Assembly: GCA_029891385.1 (NCBI GenBank)
Contig: CM057233.1
Span: 25,528,150 to 25,592,149 of the forward strand
Reading direction: 5' to 3'
Origin: Erythroxylum novogranatense
Lineage: Eukaryota > Streptophyta > Magnoliopsida > Malpighiales > Erythroxylaceae
Length of the DNA stretch: 64,000 nucleotides
Shown here: positions 1 to 10,490 of the stretch, in pieces
How the letters are laid out: each line of letters opens with the position of its first letter
Numbering within the stretch: the stretch's first letter is position 1
Made by a program: the position numbers and the translations under genes
The notes under the pieces: generated by a model
Seen by the model: only the letters and a program-made list of their open reading frames with translations
Databases searched by the model: none
Told to the model about the DNA's origin: nothing

Positions 1-265
1 CCTTACGTAGATCACAGAAACATCAACAGGCAACTCACTAGCATTACCCAAAAGGCTTAAGATATCCTCAGAACGAATTCAAAAATGCTCTTTTTACATC
101 TACTCATTGGCAAGTTCACGCTAAAGAAAGGATGATAGATACCCATTTATACCCAAGCTTTAAATCTTAAAATCTGACCCAAAATAAAGGTGATTTTTTT
201 TTTTGTAAAATAGATCAAGGTTATGATATAATAATACTAATAATAACTATAGAAGAGGAAAGTAC
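1..265 (-). other. First intron of the uS5 gene (partial)
   Basis: The stretch begins with a GT donor directly after the coding exon and contains a T-run (192-204 on the plus strand). No sequence resembling the expected next uS5 residues (ATFDCL-like) appears on the minus strand, so the intron continues beyond the left edge. A short open stretch of about 26 codons (about 3-80, minus) is not uS5 and has no further support. Confidence 0.8.
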
Positions 266-919
266 CTTGACGAAATTGCCAAGAGTCTTAGTGGAACCTC
301 GAGAGGAGGTGAAAACATCCTCGATTCCAGCGAACTGCAGAACCTTTTTGGGGACACGTGCAGCAACAATACCAGCTCCACGTGGCGCCGGAACCATTCT
401 CACGGTGACGGAGCCACACTTTCCGGTGACCTTACAAGGCACAGTGTGAGGCTTCCCGATCTTGTTACCCCAATAACCTCTCCTCACAGGAATCACAGAA
501 AGCTTAGCCAAAATAATCGCTCCCCGAATCGCAGTAGCAACTTCCTTAGAACACTTTACGCCCAAACCCACGTGACCGTTACCATCTCCGACGACGACAA
601 AGGCCTTGAAGCGCGTACGTTGACCGGCACGTGTCTGTTTCTGGACCGGAGAGATCTTCATGACTTCGTCTTTAAGAGCTGGTCCGATGAGCAAATCAAT
701 GATTTGATACTCCTTGATTGGGAGTGAATGAAGGTAAATCTGTTCTACACTTCTGATCTTTCCTTCTTTGACCAATCGGCCCAGTTTGGTCACGGGAACC
801 CATTGTTCTTCTTTCTTCTCACCCCGTGCGCGACGGCGGCCTCTGCCTCCACGGTCGCCGCGAGGTGCTCCGCCAAACCCGCGTCTGAATCCCCTGTCGC
901 CTCCACCTCTCTCAGCCAT
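266..919 (-). CDS. RPS2: 40S ribosomal protein uS5 (RPS2), first coding exon
   Basis: This exon encodes the first 218 residues of cytosolic small-subunit protein uS5, a structural and decoding-fidelity component of the 40S ribosome. The N-terminus is a Gly/Arg-rich RGG-type tail (residues 1-35), as in other eukaryotic uS5 proteins. The S5 N-terminal RNA-binding domain follows (about 65-130, including [16 protein letters not shown] and [13 protein letters not shown] segments), then the C-terminal domain (about 145-205, with [17 protein letters not shown]). The start is the first ATG, with MAERGG as in plant homologues. The reading stops making sense after GNFVK: AAG is followed by GT at 265-264, a good donor at the position where I recall the Arabidopsis homologue being split. 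The C-terminal third must lie left of the window. The exon is intact and shows none of the CTG/CAG damage seen in the transposons. Confidence 0.97.
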
Positions 920-1021
920 GCTTGGATTGGTCGCTGATAGTGTGATTGAGGGTGTTCACGAAGAAGAGTGGAGAGAATGATATGGTAACAGAAGTGGCGC
1001 CGGCGCTATAAAAGAGACTTG

Positions 1022-1145
1022 TTAGGGTTTTGGCTTTTGGGGGCACTATAGAGGGCTATTCGGGTATTTTATATTTTCTTTGTTTTGGGTTTATCGATGA
1101 TGGCTACTGAATGCGACGTCCTGGCCCAACAAGAGTAAATGGGCT
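1022..1145 (-). promoter_or_regulatory. uS5 promoter: telo box, TATA-like box, site II elements
   Basis: Reading on the minus strand, a perfect telo box AAACCCTAA lies at 1030-1022. A TATAAAA lies at 1073-1067, and TGGGCC-type site II elements lie at 1128-1123 (TGGGCC on minus) and 1140-1145 (TGGGCT on plus). Telo box plus site II is the established combination of plant ribosomal-protein and other growth-linked promoters, bound by Myb-like telomere-repeat factors and TCP proteins. The distance from TATA to ATG (about 150 bp) leaves room for a leader of roughly 110-120 nt. Transcription start is inferred. Confidence 0.75.
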
Positions 1146-2199
1146 ACGCCTCCTAATGTTGAGAGACACATCTAATAAATCAGCCACTTTTGCATATTTC
1201 GCATAAATCTATACCGCTATGTCAAAGTTTTCTTTATAAATTAAATAAATTCTATTTCCAAAATGATAGGAAACTATCTTAGCCATTTCGGTTTGTCAAC
1301 CTTATGCCGTCCATTCATTCATTAAATATTAATAAATTGATAGATAGTCTCAAGTACAAAGTGACACACAGAAATAGAAACGGAAACGAAAACAGAAAAA
1401 GGAGAATTGATTCCAACCACCTTGTAGTCTTTTAATACAACAAATTCAACCATGAAAAACTAAAAGGGCTGATATCAAACAATATTTGCGGTTTAATCAA
1501 TGCTTCTTAGTATACATGTGGCCTGGCTTTCTCACATCCAGCATGTTATCCACTTCTATCTTAAGCCTTGGTTAATGATTCCCCATATTAACCTATGTTC
1601 ATCTGGGTCTATACACTGCTTTTTAGTTCTTGCTCTCGCTTCCAAGGCCTTGTTCTCCAGCCACCTCCTAGATGCCTTGAGATTTAGAATGTTGTTCATT
1701 TTATAGTGTCTTCTTTAGTCTCGCATGGATAAATGCCAAGCCCTCAAAGTGATCATTTAGGATAGATAAGCTTTGCAATTCTCCTCTTTGCTTAATATTG
1801 GGTTGTTTCATTATAGTTGCTTTTTTATGTGATTCCTTGCACGACCACATTGATTTTGTATGCAATGTTTACTTCATCTTGTTTTTGCCTTCTTGCTTCT
1901 TAGATTCTGCTTGATACCAATCAGCCCATAGATTTCATATAATTTTGAGTGGGATCTGTTGGGAACTTAGGTCAGGATTTGATCTACATGTAGTGATATA
2001 ATTATAAAACATTTTCGATTTGATTTCTTGATAGTTAAGATCACATAAAGTTATATAAAATGATTAACATATAAAACATAATAAAGTGTAAGTCTTAATT
2101 TGTATCTTATTTCAAATATTGATCATTTTTTCGTATCCCTTAAACCATCTTTGAAATTAGTCCATCTCAACCATTGATAGTTGTAGATTGTATCGTACT
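1146..2199. other. Intergenic, AT-rich, no supported gene
   Basis: Both strands were read and no conserved protein was recognised. A weak Copia-like signature is present near 1909-1965: TTGATACCA (reverse of a PBS-like TGGTATCAA) followed about 38 bp later by TGTTGGGAAC, which resembles a Copia LTR terminus. The spacing is too long for a real PBS/LTR junction, so this is at most a scrambled relic. Confidence 0.5.
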
Positions 2200-3540
2200 T
2201 TAGTGGGTAATTTGGTGTGTGTTTAATTGTTAATTTGATTATTTAGTGTGTGTTTATGTTAGAATTGTATTAGTTTATTAAATATTTGTATTTTAAGTGT
2301 TTTATGGGTTAGAGCACGCTTTTGAGTTTCAATGTTATGTATTTGAGGTGCCATAATGAATTTGCTAGTTTTTCAAGGCTTATTGGCCACAATCGTGGGC
2401 CTCTATTTTGATTCAGATCTCCTCCAATAAGCCACGATTGTGACAGAAGTAGCTTCAAGGAGCCACAATCATGGTCCTGTCTACCACGATCATGATAAAA
2501 GACAAAACTCTACAATCCTGGCCTGCACTATAAGAACGCAAATAAACTTCCGTACTTAAGTTTTCAAGAAACTTTTTAGACCTTTTAGATCCCAACAAAA
2601 CCCCTAGGATTGCCCAAATTAGAAAAGCCTATAAAAGGCATTATGGTGAAACCCTAAAGGAGCTTCATTTCTGCTACTTTTGAAAAACTCTCAAGGAGAG
2701 AGAAAGAAGGGAGATAGAAGAAGAGAGCTGGTCTTTGAGACTATTGCTCTCCCTAGGTATCCAGATTTCCATTCTATTGTGTATTTCTTTCATCTTGTTG
2801 TTCTTTTCTTTGAATATGAAGATCAATATGAATATATGTATGGATTTGAGTTTGATTAAGATGTTTTAACTGTCCTTCGGGATTTGACCTTAATTTAATG
2901 TTAATTTAGTTATTATTGTGCTATTATGATTAGGTGTTGTGATTGATTATGGTATTTTCATATTTCAATAATAAACCGAGAGGGTAGATCAGATATGATT
3001 AGAGATGTCAAAGGACCGACACGGGCCAAACCCAGGCTGCTCTTGGCCTACCATTTTTTAAAAGAAAAATATCAAAGACGACGTCATTTTTTACAAAACA
3101 ACGTCATTTTTGAAATAACTATTGGGCTACAGGTCGGATCTTTTTTGACATCCCTAAAAATGATTAGATCGGCTTAATGAGAGTTAGGCGATCTAATTAA
3201 CCACACAATCAATCTAGTCAGTTATTATATGGAGAGAGATCTCATGTAAAACCTGATTTTTTTATTAGAGGACTTAAGATCTAATTAGAATTGTAGGTCT
3301 TTTGTTAATTGAGAAATTGCACATTCCATAATTTAATTAGGGTTAATGAATTAGGGTGCGTGATTATAACTTGAGAAAGAGTAATCCCCCTTGGATAATC
3401 TAAAACTGACACGCCGTTAACATATAAATAGTTAGGTTTGCATTAATGATAGGAAGAATCTCCTTTCCCATAATCAGGTAATTTTCCTTGATTGATTCCT
3501 ATTGTGAATTTTGTATTACTCAATTTTAATTCCTTTTATG
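2200..3540 (+). mobile_element. Probable degraded LTR fragment (plus orientation)
   Basis: A TATA box (CCTATAAAAGGC at about 2629-2640) is preceded at 2385-2505 by four imperfect copies of a CCACGATTGTG-type palindrome. It is followed by an AAACCCTAAAGGAG leader and purine-rich sequence. This resembles the U3-R layout of plant Gypsy LTRs. Neither LTR terminus nor a partner LTR was found, and a MITE has inserted at 3003. The family is not assignable. Confidence 0.4.
3003..3159. mobile_element. Small hAT-type MITE with 8-bp target duplication
   Basis: The flanks carry the same 8-bp sequence ATGATTAG at 2995-3002 and 3160-3167. The interior begins AGATGTCAAAG and ends TTTGACATCCCTAAAA, so the two ends contain the inverted core GATGTCAAA, and it carries GGGCC-rich subterminal sequence. 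An 8-bp duplication and GGGATGTCAAA-type ends are typical of non-autonomous hAT elements. It is about 157 bp long with no coding capacity. The exact terminal bases are ambiguous by a few nucleotides. Confidence 0.65.
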
Positions 3541-4425
3541 TTAAATTCCTGAATTACAATGCCGCTAATCAAATTCTTATGGTTAATTTCTTGTTCAATT
3601 TTATTTTCAATTTTAATAGTTTTGTAGATATGATAAATTCACAATCATCTCCAAAATAAACTATGTGAATTCATCATGAAAGTGAATTTTTCAATGTCTC
3701 ATATCCTTTTAACTATACATCAAATGTATCAACAAAGGCACTAGTTCTAAATGGATGTATTATCATAAGATTTGAACTTTTAAGCTTTCTTGTTACTCTC
3801 ACAACTTATCTTGAGAACCAATCTCCTATAAGTATACATTAAAACAAATAATTTGTAAGAATATATCCAACATTTTGGATTTCTCATAATCTTTTATTAT
3901 CTAATTTATTTCTAAACTTAGTTGATAATACATGCTTCAACTAAGCTCACATCCTTAAATCATTAACTTTGACTCTCTTTGAGAGTCTTAGCATTCCATA
4001 CCTAATATGAAATCTTAAGGGGCGGTTTGTTTACTCACATAAGGGAATGATAATAGGAATAAGAATAAATATAGTGAAGAATGAGAATGGATATAATTAT
4101 TATAATTATGATAGTTAGTTAAGAGGAAGGAATGATTAACATTACCATAATAGTGGTTGGTTTGTTAAATATATTGAGAAATAAAATTTTGTTATATTGT
4201 AATTAAGCGATTAATTATATTTTCATCAATTAATTATATTTTAATTAATTACATTTTAATTAATTTATTAATTATATTGAATTAATTATATTTTAAATAA
4301 TTACATTTTAAATAATTATATTGTAATTAATTACATTTTAATAAATTATATTTTATATTTTACATTTTAATTATATTTTAATTAATTCTTGTTTATTATA
4401 TTTAATTAAAAATTAAAAAATATTA
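3168..4425. other. Intergenic, AT-rich; possible older MITE from about 4022
   Basis: No gene was recognised. From 4022 a GGCGGTTTGTTTA-like end begins. Together with a GCTTGGTTAAGG-like end (reverse strand, about 5500-5515) it may mark an older Harbinger-like MITE into which the one at 4426 inserted. Its terminal repeats are too degraded to prove. 4200-4420 is almost pure ATTTTAATTAATTA-type sequence. Confidence 0.4.
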
Positions 4426-5353
4426 GGGGGCGTTTGGTTTAAGGGTTTGGGAATGAAGGAATGAAATAATTGTAAAAAATAATGTTTGCTTTGGAGTTTT
4501 CAATTATAAGGAAATGGATTTATCCCATTAAATTTGAGAATCTACTAAACCCACCAAGGGGGGTGGGTATCGAGTTTTCATTCCAATATAAGTTTTTATC
4601 ACGTTTATTTTTTACTCTTTTATCCTCAGCCTTTGTCCTACCATCCTCTTTACTTCTTTATTGCCTCTCAATTCCTTACGATCTCCCATCCTGCCTTATC
4701 ACGTCTCATCAACAAAGGAATTTTTTGTTCTGTGCCTCCGAGTATATTTTCTAAAATTCCTCGTTTTAATTTGATGTTAAATGAACTGAATAAAACTTGG
4801 TTTCATCTCATTGTAAATGGGACTTTTGTTCCTTTTTTCTTATATATTCTCATTTTATGATTTAATCAAGAGAATAACTAATCTGCTATATAGTTTGATG
4901 ATGTGAAAGTGCATATGGTTATTAATTGAACGAGAATCATAAAACTATTTTGCTCCTTTTTTCCCTTATAATTATTGTTTTGTGATTTAATTTGATTTTT
5001 CGTATATAGTTTTAACTCTAAAAAAAAGGAAAAACATATAGCTCATCTAATGCTCGAAAATTACGATAAAATTCCTTGACAAAACTGATTAATTTTTTTT
5101 ATAAACATATGGAGATAACCCCAATAAACATATGAAGGGCAAATTATTTTCATTTTTATTGATGGTGAAAATAGTATTATATTATCTTCCATTCTCATTA
5201 ATGCAACAAACCAAACAATATTATTGGTATTAATACAAAAAACTAAGTTACAAACCAAACATTATTTTTTTTTATTTTTCATACCCATCCCCATCCCCTT
5301 CTACTATTATACCCATATCTATAGTCAACCCTGTGCTTAAACCAAACGCCTAC
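4426..5353. mobile_element. Harbinger/Tourist-like MITE (928 bp)
   Basis: A 15-bp perfect inverted repeat GGCGTTTGGTTTAAG lies at 4429-4443, and its complement lies at 5336-5350. With the outer three bases the element is flanked by TTA on both sides (4423-4425 and 5354-5356), the 3-bp target duplication of PIF/Harbinger elements. No transposase is encoded; short open frames inside are AT-rich chance frames. Confidence 0.72.
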
Positions 5354-5356
5354 TTA

Positions 5357-6924
5357 GCGTTTGCGGGAATCAAAACCATTCCTCCCACAAATGGGGGGTA
5401 TGGACTATTACCTAAAACTAGGGTATGAAAAAACTATTCAATCAACTATAATAAATAACTAACCATTATTATTCATTCCTTTCCCATTGATATATTCCTA
5501 TACCCCTTAACCAAGCACTTTTTTAATAATCGATCTAATTGGAATGATTGAAGGTAAGTTAATGTACTAGATATCATTATAAAAGAAATAAATATTGCAT
5601 TATACATTATCTCATACTGCCTATTACATAAAACCATACTCTTATGAATTTAGTTATAGAGATATTCATTAGAGAATCTCATTCCTTATAGATAACTACA
5701 AGAATTTAAAACTTACCACATTGATCACATTGAAGTCATTCAATATTCTCAATGCTTAATTCCTACTTAAATTTAAACAATTTTAACTTTTCAAAGTTTT
5801 TAAATTAATATTTTATTTAACATATATGATAGTATCATATAAAGTAATTAGTAATACTAATCAAATATAAGAATCATAAATTGTTATTCCATATAATACA
5901 TCACATGTATAAATTTAACAATTCAATACCATCATGTATAAAATTAACAATTCAATACCGTCATCATCCTTTCACCAAAAGTTCATTTGGTTATTCTTCA
6001 GCATAACAAGTTTCACAAGTTTCATACGATTCTTAATCAAAAGGATACATGTCTCCTTATATGTAAGTTTATAATTCTTATTAGGTTGACTTAACCAATA
6101 TAGCTTGAAAGAAATGTCTCACTTATCTAACTTTGTATTCTTACCACTTATGTTAAGCATAAGTCTCCTTTAATCCAACATATCAAGTTATTTGCATAAA
6201 CTTTGATTAACTACTTTTAATCATCAATTTATATTTTATCATGCCTTAAACATTATAGTAATGTTGAATCTAAATTCAGTATCAAATACTCATAAACATT
6301 AATAAAAATATATATGATCTCTATTATATTTAATATAGGTAAGAAAACTCGTGCAATCATTTCTTGTAATGATAATTATTATCATTCTATAGGAAAGCCT
6401 TTAATTATTGTCTGTGTTTATACTTTTAGCAGGCTTAAATGAAGTAAAACAATTTAATTATGGTACTATACCTTTCAGTTCTACTTTATGCAACCTCTTA
6501 CATCTTGCTATTGTGATGTTGACATACATCTCACTTGTTGTTATCAAAGTTTATGAGACATTATTCAACTCAAAATTTCAATACATTTTTTCATTTATAT
6601 GATTTTGACATATCTTTATAACTTTAACACCAAATCATCGATAAAGATTAATAACAAAATTGCATAATGGACATACAACATTTCAATCTAACATAACTTA
6701 TGTATAAAAATTCAGCTGACTAACTCTTAGTATCAACTATACTAAACAAGATAAATTCCACTTAGACCAAAAATATGAATGTAAGAAAAGCAAGTAATTG
6801 ATTGTATGTCATGGCTATTAAATGATATTAGGACTTTAATCATGTATTTTGTTGGATCCCGTTTCCGGAACCCAACTGCATAAACTTAACACTCATAACC
6901 TCACTGCTTAAATTGAACATGATC
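5357..6924. other. Intergenic, AT-rich; LTR scrap at the end
   Basis: No gene was recognised. 6852-6924 (TGTTGGATCCCG...) resembles the terminal bases of the solo LTR at 39875 and is likely a fragment of a related LTR, now abutting the Tekay-like element that starts at 6925. The rest is low-complexity AT-rich DNA. Confidence 0.45.
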
Positions 6925-7135
6925 TGTCGGGCCCCGACCCGGAGACCGGACCCCAACTGTTGGATCCGAGACCCAACTGTCTCGGGAGGTGGTCCCTGGT
7001 GAAGCTCATTCCCGAGACACTTGCCTTGCTAAGACCCTAACTTGACACACTCTATTTGACTCACTTTGGTGGTGAGCATACACTGGCTAAGACCTGGATC
7101 CTGACTGCTCTCGACAATCCTAAAAAATAACACTC

Positions 7136-7143
7136 CTATTTAT
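7136..7143 (-). promoter_or_regulatory. Putative LTR TATA box
   Basis: ATAAATAG on the minus strand lies directly downstream, in the transcription direction, of the AAGTCGACTT array. The same octamer is at 33640-33633 in the 5' LTR copy. It is the only TATA-like motif seen in this part of the LTR; its use as a promoter is inferred. Confidence 0.5.
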
Positions 7144-7156
7144 GGATCTGCAGAAC

Positions 7157-7340
7157 AAGTCGACTTGTCTGATAAACAAGTCGACTTATCGAGACAAACA
7201 ACTCGACTTATAACCAACAAGTCGACTTATCGGGACAAACAAGTCGACTTATGACCAACAAGTCGACTTATCTAACTGACAAGTCGACTTATTATTCAAA
7301 AGTTTCACAAGTCGAGTTATAGAGGCATATAACTCGAGCT
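7157..7340. repeat. AAGTCGACTT palindrome array in Tekay-like 3' LTR
   Basis: Six exact copies of the 10-bp palindrome AAGTCGACTT lie between 7157 and 7290 at roughly 20-25-bp spacing. Degenerate copies are interleaved or follow (AACTCGACTT, AAGTCGAGTT, AACTCGAGCT). The usual context is ACAAGTCGACTTATC. Each copy contains GTCGAC, which matches the RYCGAC core reported for barley CBF proteins on both strands. Confidence 0.9.
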
Positions 7341-8243
7341 ATGACTTTAAGAACCTACCCATTTCCATGCCAAACTCACTCATTCAATATTTTAACTCCT
7401 CAACTCATGTCAAACACCCAATTTGACTTATCAACACTCAAATCCACTAACACAAACACAGTTCCTCTTTCCTTTCCAAATTCAAGCTATACAATGAAGA
7501 AATGGTTCCATACATACATACATTGCTCAAAACACATTAGAACGGAATATCTTTGCGTTCATTACACATACATGACCATCAACCCCAATCTCATAACATT
7601 TACTGTAGCACCCCACACCCGACGAGACCCGAACCCGATATCGACGGTGATATCCGAGCCTGTGACTCGCGATAGTGGCGTACTAGAACAGTCACTACTT
7701 TTTAAAACTCGATATGACATTTTTCTTTTCTTATGAAAACAGTTGAGTGCGCAAAACAATAATGATTTGGCTCAATAATAACAAAACATTTGCAATTACA
7801 AAACAATTTCAATTATAAACCAATTTCAGTTATACCATACAAGTACACATAAATCAAAAGGGGCCCACTGAAACAATTCACTACTCTAATGCAGATGTGA
7901 CGACACCGATCCCGACCCGATACTACGCGCTTGCTAGCGGTAGACATACTCCCGTGTGTGTCTAACGGGTACTCTTCACTTCTCGAAAAATAGATGCAAT
8001 GTTGGGTGAGTTTGCGAACTCAGTGAGAAACCATCATCGATGGTTCACCCAACTCATGCATTCACAATCATATACACATAACACACAGTAGCACTTACAG
8101 TAATATCACATGCAATTTCCTTATTCACATTTCACAGTCATTCACAGTCAATTTACATTTTCAATCAGTCATATACATATGCAATGCCCATGAGACACTT
8201 TCAATTTTCGTTTCGTTGTTGTGACCGTGCGCCTGATCATTTA

Positions 8244-8420
8244 CGTTGAGCCCGTGGCTCTGAAATCGTTGGGCTTGATATGCCCTGCGGTGAGCCTAAG
8301 ACTCTATCAGTCGTTGGACCTGAGGTCCTGTGCGTTGAGCTTAAAGTTCTATCATATACATTGGGCATGATGTGCCCTGAAAGCCCAGTGACGGGCACAG
8401 TGCATTGAGCCTGTGGCTCT
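8244..8420. repeat. Tandem mini-hairpin array in LTR
   Basis: About eight units of 20-26 bp, mostly introduced by CGTTG or CATTG. Each contains a short inverted repeat: GAGCC-CGT-GGCTC, GGGC-TTGATAT-GCCC, GAG-CCTAAGA-CTC, GGACC-TGA-GGTCC, GAGCTTAAAGTTC, GGGCA-TGATG-TGCCC, GCCC-AGTGAC-GGGC, GAGCC-TGT-GGCTC. The stem sequences differ between units while pairing is kept. The second LTR has the same array at 14623-14793. Confidence 0.85.
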
Positions 8421-9244
8421 ACATACGTTGGTACCACCGGTCACAACTACTATTATCTGATCATTTACTATGCATGAATGCACATGTCACTTTCCAATTT
8501 CCAATTATTGCATTTTTATTTCCAATTTCAATTAATTACTATTTCCGATCATTTCCAATGTCCTCGGACTTTTAGTCCAGATTTCATTCCTATGCATTTA
8601 CATTTCATTTCATTAACACATTTACAATCCAATTTACTCATGCATTTACACATACTTATTCACATTTGCACTTCAATATCATAATCCAATATTTCAACAC
8701 CCATGGTTCAAATCAATCAAATCACTCAATCACATATATCCATCCTTGCTTCCTCATGGCAATCAATGCATATAATTAATAAACACATAAGGTTGAGAAA
8801 CCAACTAGGTTACTCACCGCACTTCCGAAGCTTCTGACTGAAGTCCCATATCGTCCGTGGAGTGTCGATCCATCGAACCTCTATGTCAATTCAAATAATT
8901 CACATTACCATTTTGGCCAATATCAATTCAATAATACATATTTAACAAATACGATAAATACTATACATGTTATGACATTCCCAATCCAATTCTCGAATTC
9001 CTCAATTTGATCACTCTCTTACTAATCCATAACACTTTCAATTATAATAAACCAATTTACCAATTTCCATAGTCTATAATCACATTCCAATTAAACTCAC
9101 AATCACTATATCGCTTACCACTCAATTTCCGATAATCATCAAATTCAATTCCTATTCTCTCAAATGCCATTTTGATCCATAACCAATCCAAATTAGATCC
9201 CAAAATTCTCCAATTCAAAACCTCAATAATCAACTTTTGAAATA

Positions 9245-9475
9245 GTCTCCTCGTCGCGACGTATAATCCATTGTTTCGTCATGACGACGCTGTCGCTTCG
9301 TCATGACGTGCGGACTAGCTTTCGCTTGTCATACAAGACGGCTCCACTCGTCGCGGCGTGCGGTCGATACTCGCTTCGTCATGCACACAAATTAAATATT
9401 TAATATTAAATCGCGGCGTGCACGCTAAGGGGATCACCGGCGTGTTCATCACATCGTCATGACGCAAACCCGTAA
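9245..9475. repeat. CGTCATGACG / CGTCGCGACG palindrome cluster in LTR
   Basis: Multiple 10-bp palindromes CGTCATGACG and CGTCGCGACG, with degenerate copies, lie in an otherwise AT-rich LTR. The partner LTR has the same cluster at 15640-15850 with different copies intact. There is no coding potential. The function is unknown; the CpG density makes it a likely methylation target. Confidence 0.75.
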
Positions 9476-10473
9476 ACTCGTCCGAAACCGAAATTTCGCA
9501 GATCCTCGATATAAATCATCCCAAATCCATTCTAAACACTCTCAATCAATTTTAAACCTTAAACCCAACTTATTTCTATCCTCAAAACATCATTTAACTC
9601 ATTTTCATCAAAACCCAAATCAAAACCCACGGAACCCTATCATCGACATTTTCCAACTTTCTAAACAATTTCTTACTCAAATCTATGATCAAACAACATA
9701 AACACATATGAACTTACTTGATTAAGTTATCAATCCGTGAAAATCCGTCAAACAACTCCAAATCCACGATTTCTCACACCCACGACCGCCGATTTAAGGC
9801 GAAGAGAAATGAAGAAATAAGCTTACCTTAAGCTTATATATATATATATGAGATACTCTACTTCATGTCCAATTTTGTGGTCTAACACGTCCGATTCTTA
9901 TTCTATTTTACTCCCAATTTCGCTACTCATAACCAAAAATTCCCAAAATCATAATTCAATTTATTTCATATTATTTGTCAATCAATCTCGGACCCGGAAT
10001 CACATTAATCAGTCCCTTAGCCAAATTTTCCGGTCCGGATCCAAAACTCTAAAAATTCCGGAAAAATTTTCATAAATTCACAAAATTAGGAAATGCTCAT
10101 TCCTATACTCAATTTCCAATTTCCCTTTCTCTATAATCCATTTCATTCCAATTTCATATTCAAAACCCAATTATACACTTACTAAATATCCAATTTTCAC
10201 AAACCAATTCTTATATGTACAATTTTGATAAATTCCTAATTGCACAATTAAGCCAATTCTCATCGGACCAATTATAACCAATTTCCAATTTCACAATCAA
10301 GTCGGAAATTGTCATACATGTATGTACATATATATATACTTATGCAGTCAATAATCATTTATCAATGACTATCAAAACTGTAATGCATGTGCAATGCAAC
10401 ACTTTGCCTGTACCAAATCCTAACCCGATCCAAATTACCAATCTACCCGTCACTCCGATAACGGGATGTTACA

Positions 10474-10490
10474 ATTCTCCCCTCCTAATA
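10474..10490 (-). other. Polypurine tract of the LARD-like element
   Basis: On the minus strand TATTAGGAGGGGAGAAT directly abuts the 3' LTR start TGTAACATCCC. This is the expected primer site for plus-strand cDNA synthesis and fixes the orientation. Confidence 0.85.

Larger units (their letters stand above)
6925..7603 (-). repeat. Tekay-like 3' LTR, distal part (R-U5 side)
   Basis: It begins TGTCGGGCCCCGACCC and matches 33422-34122 of the truncated 5' LTR almost base for base. The main difference is one extra 21-22-bp repeat unit in the right copy. It is interrupted at 7603/7604 by the LARD-like element; the uninterrupted right copy proves the insertion point. Confidence 0.93.
7604..10473 (-). 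repeat. LARD-like element, 3' LTR
   Basis: 2,870 bp; it pairs with 13987-16861. The two copies are mostly identical in AT-rich parts but differ by many 1-3-bp indels and clustered changes in G/C-containing stretches (for example around 8244-8420 and 9245-9475). That complicates any divergence-based dating. Confidence 0.93.

Noticed and set aside
1..80. Second uS5 exon in the first 80 bases
   Set aside because: A short open minus-strand stretch exists but does not resemble the uS5 C-terminus and is not preceded by a convincing acceptor.
1003..1015. CTATAAAAG on the plus strand as a promoter for a rightward gene
   Set aside because: No coding sequence follows on the plus strand; the motif lies in the leader of the minus-strand uS5 gene.
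1909..1966. Copia PBS plus LTR start
   Set aside because: 38 bp separate the PBS-like text from TGTTGGGAAC, and no LTR end or partner was found.
4482..4860. Hydrophobic small ORFs at 4482-4754 and 4633-4860
   Set aside because: They lie inside the Harbinger-like MITE and are biased by T-rich composition; no homology was recognised.
7157..7340. Regularly spaced palindromic repeats resembling a CRISPR array
   Set aside because: The repeat is only 10 bp, spacers are 10-20 bp and mostly alike, the host is a plant LTR, and there are no cas genes. It is an LTR tandem array.
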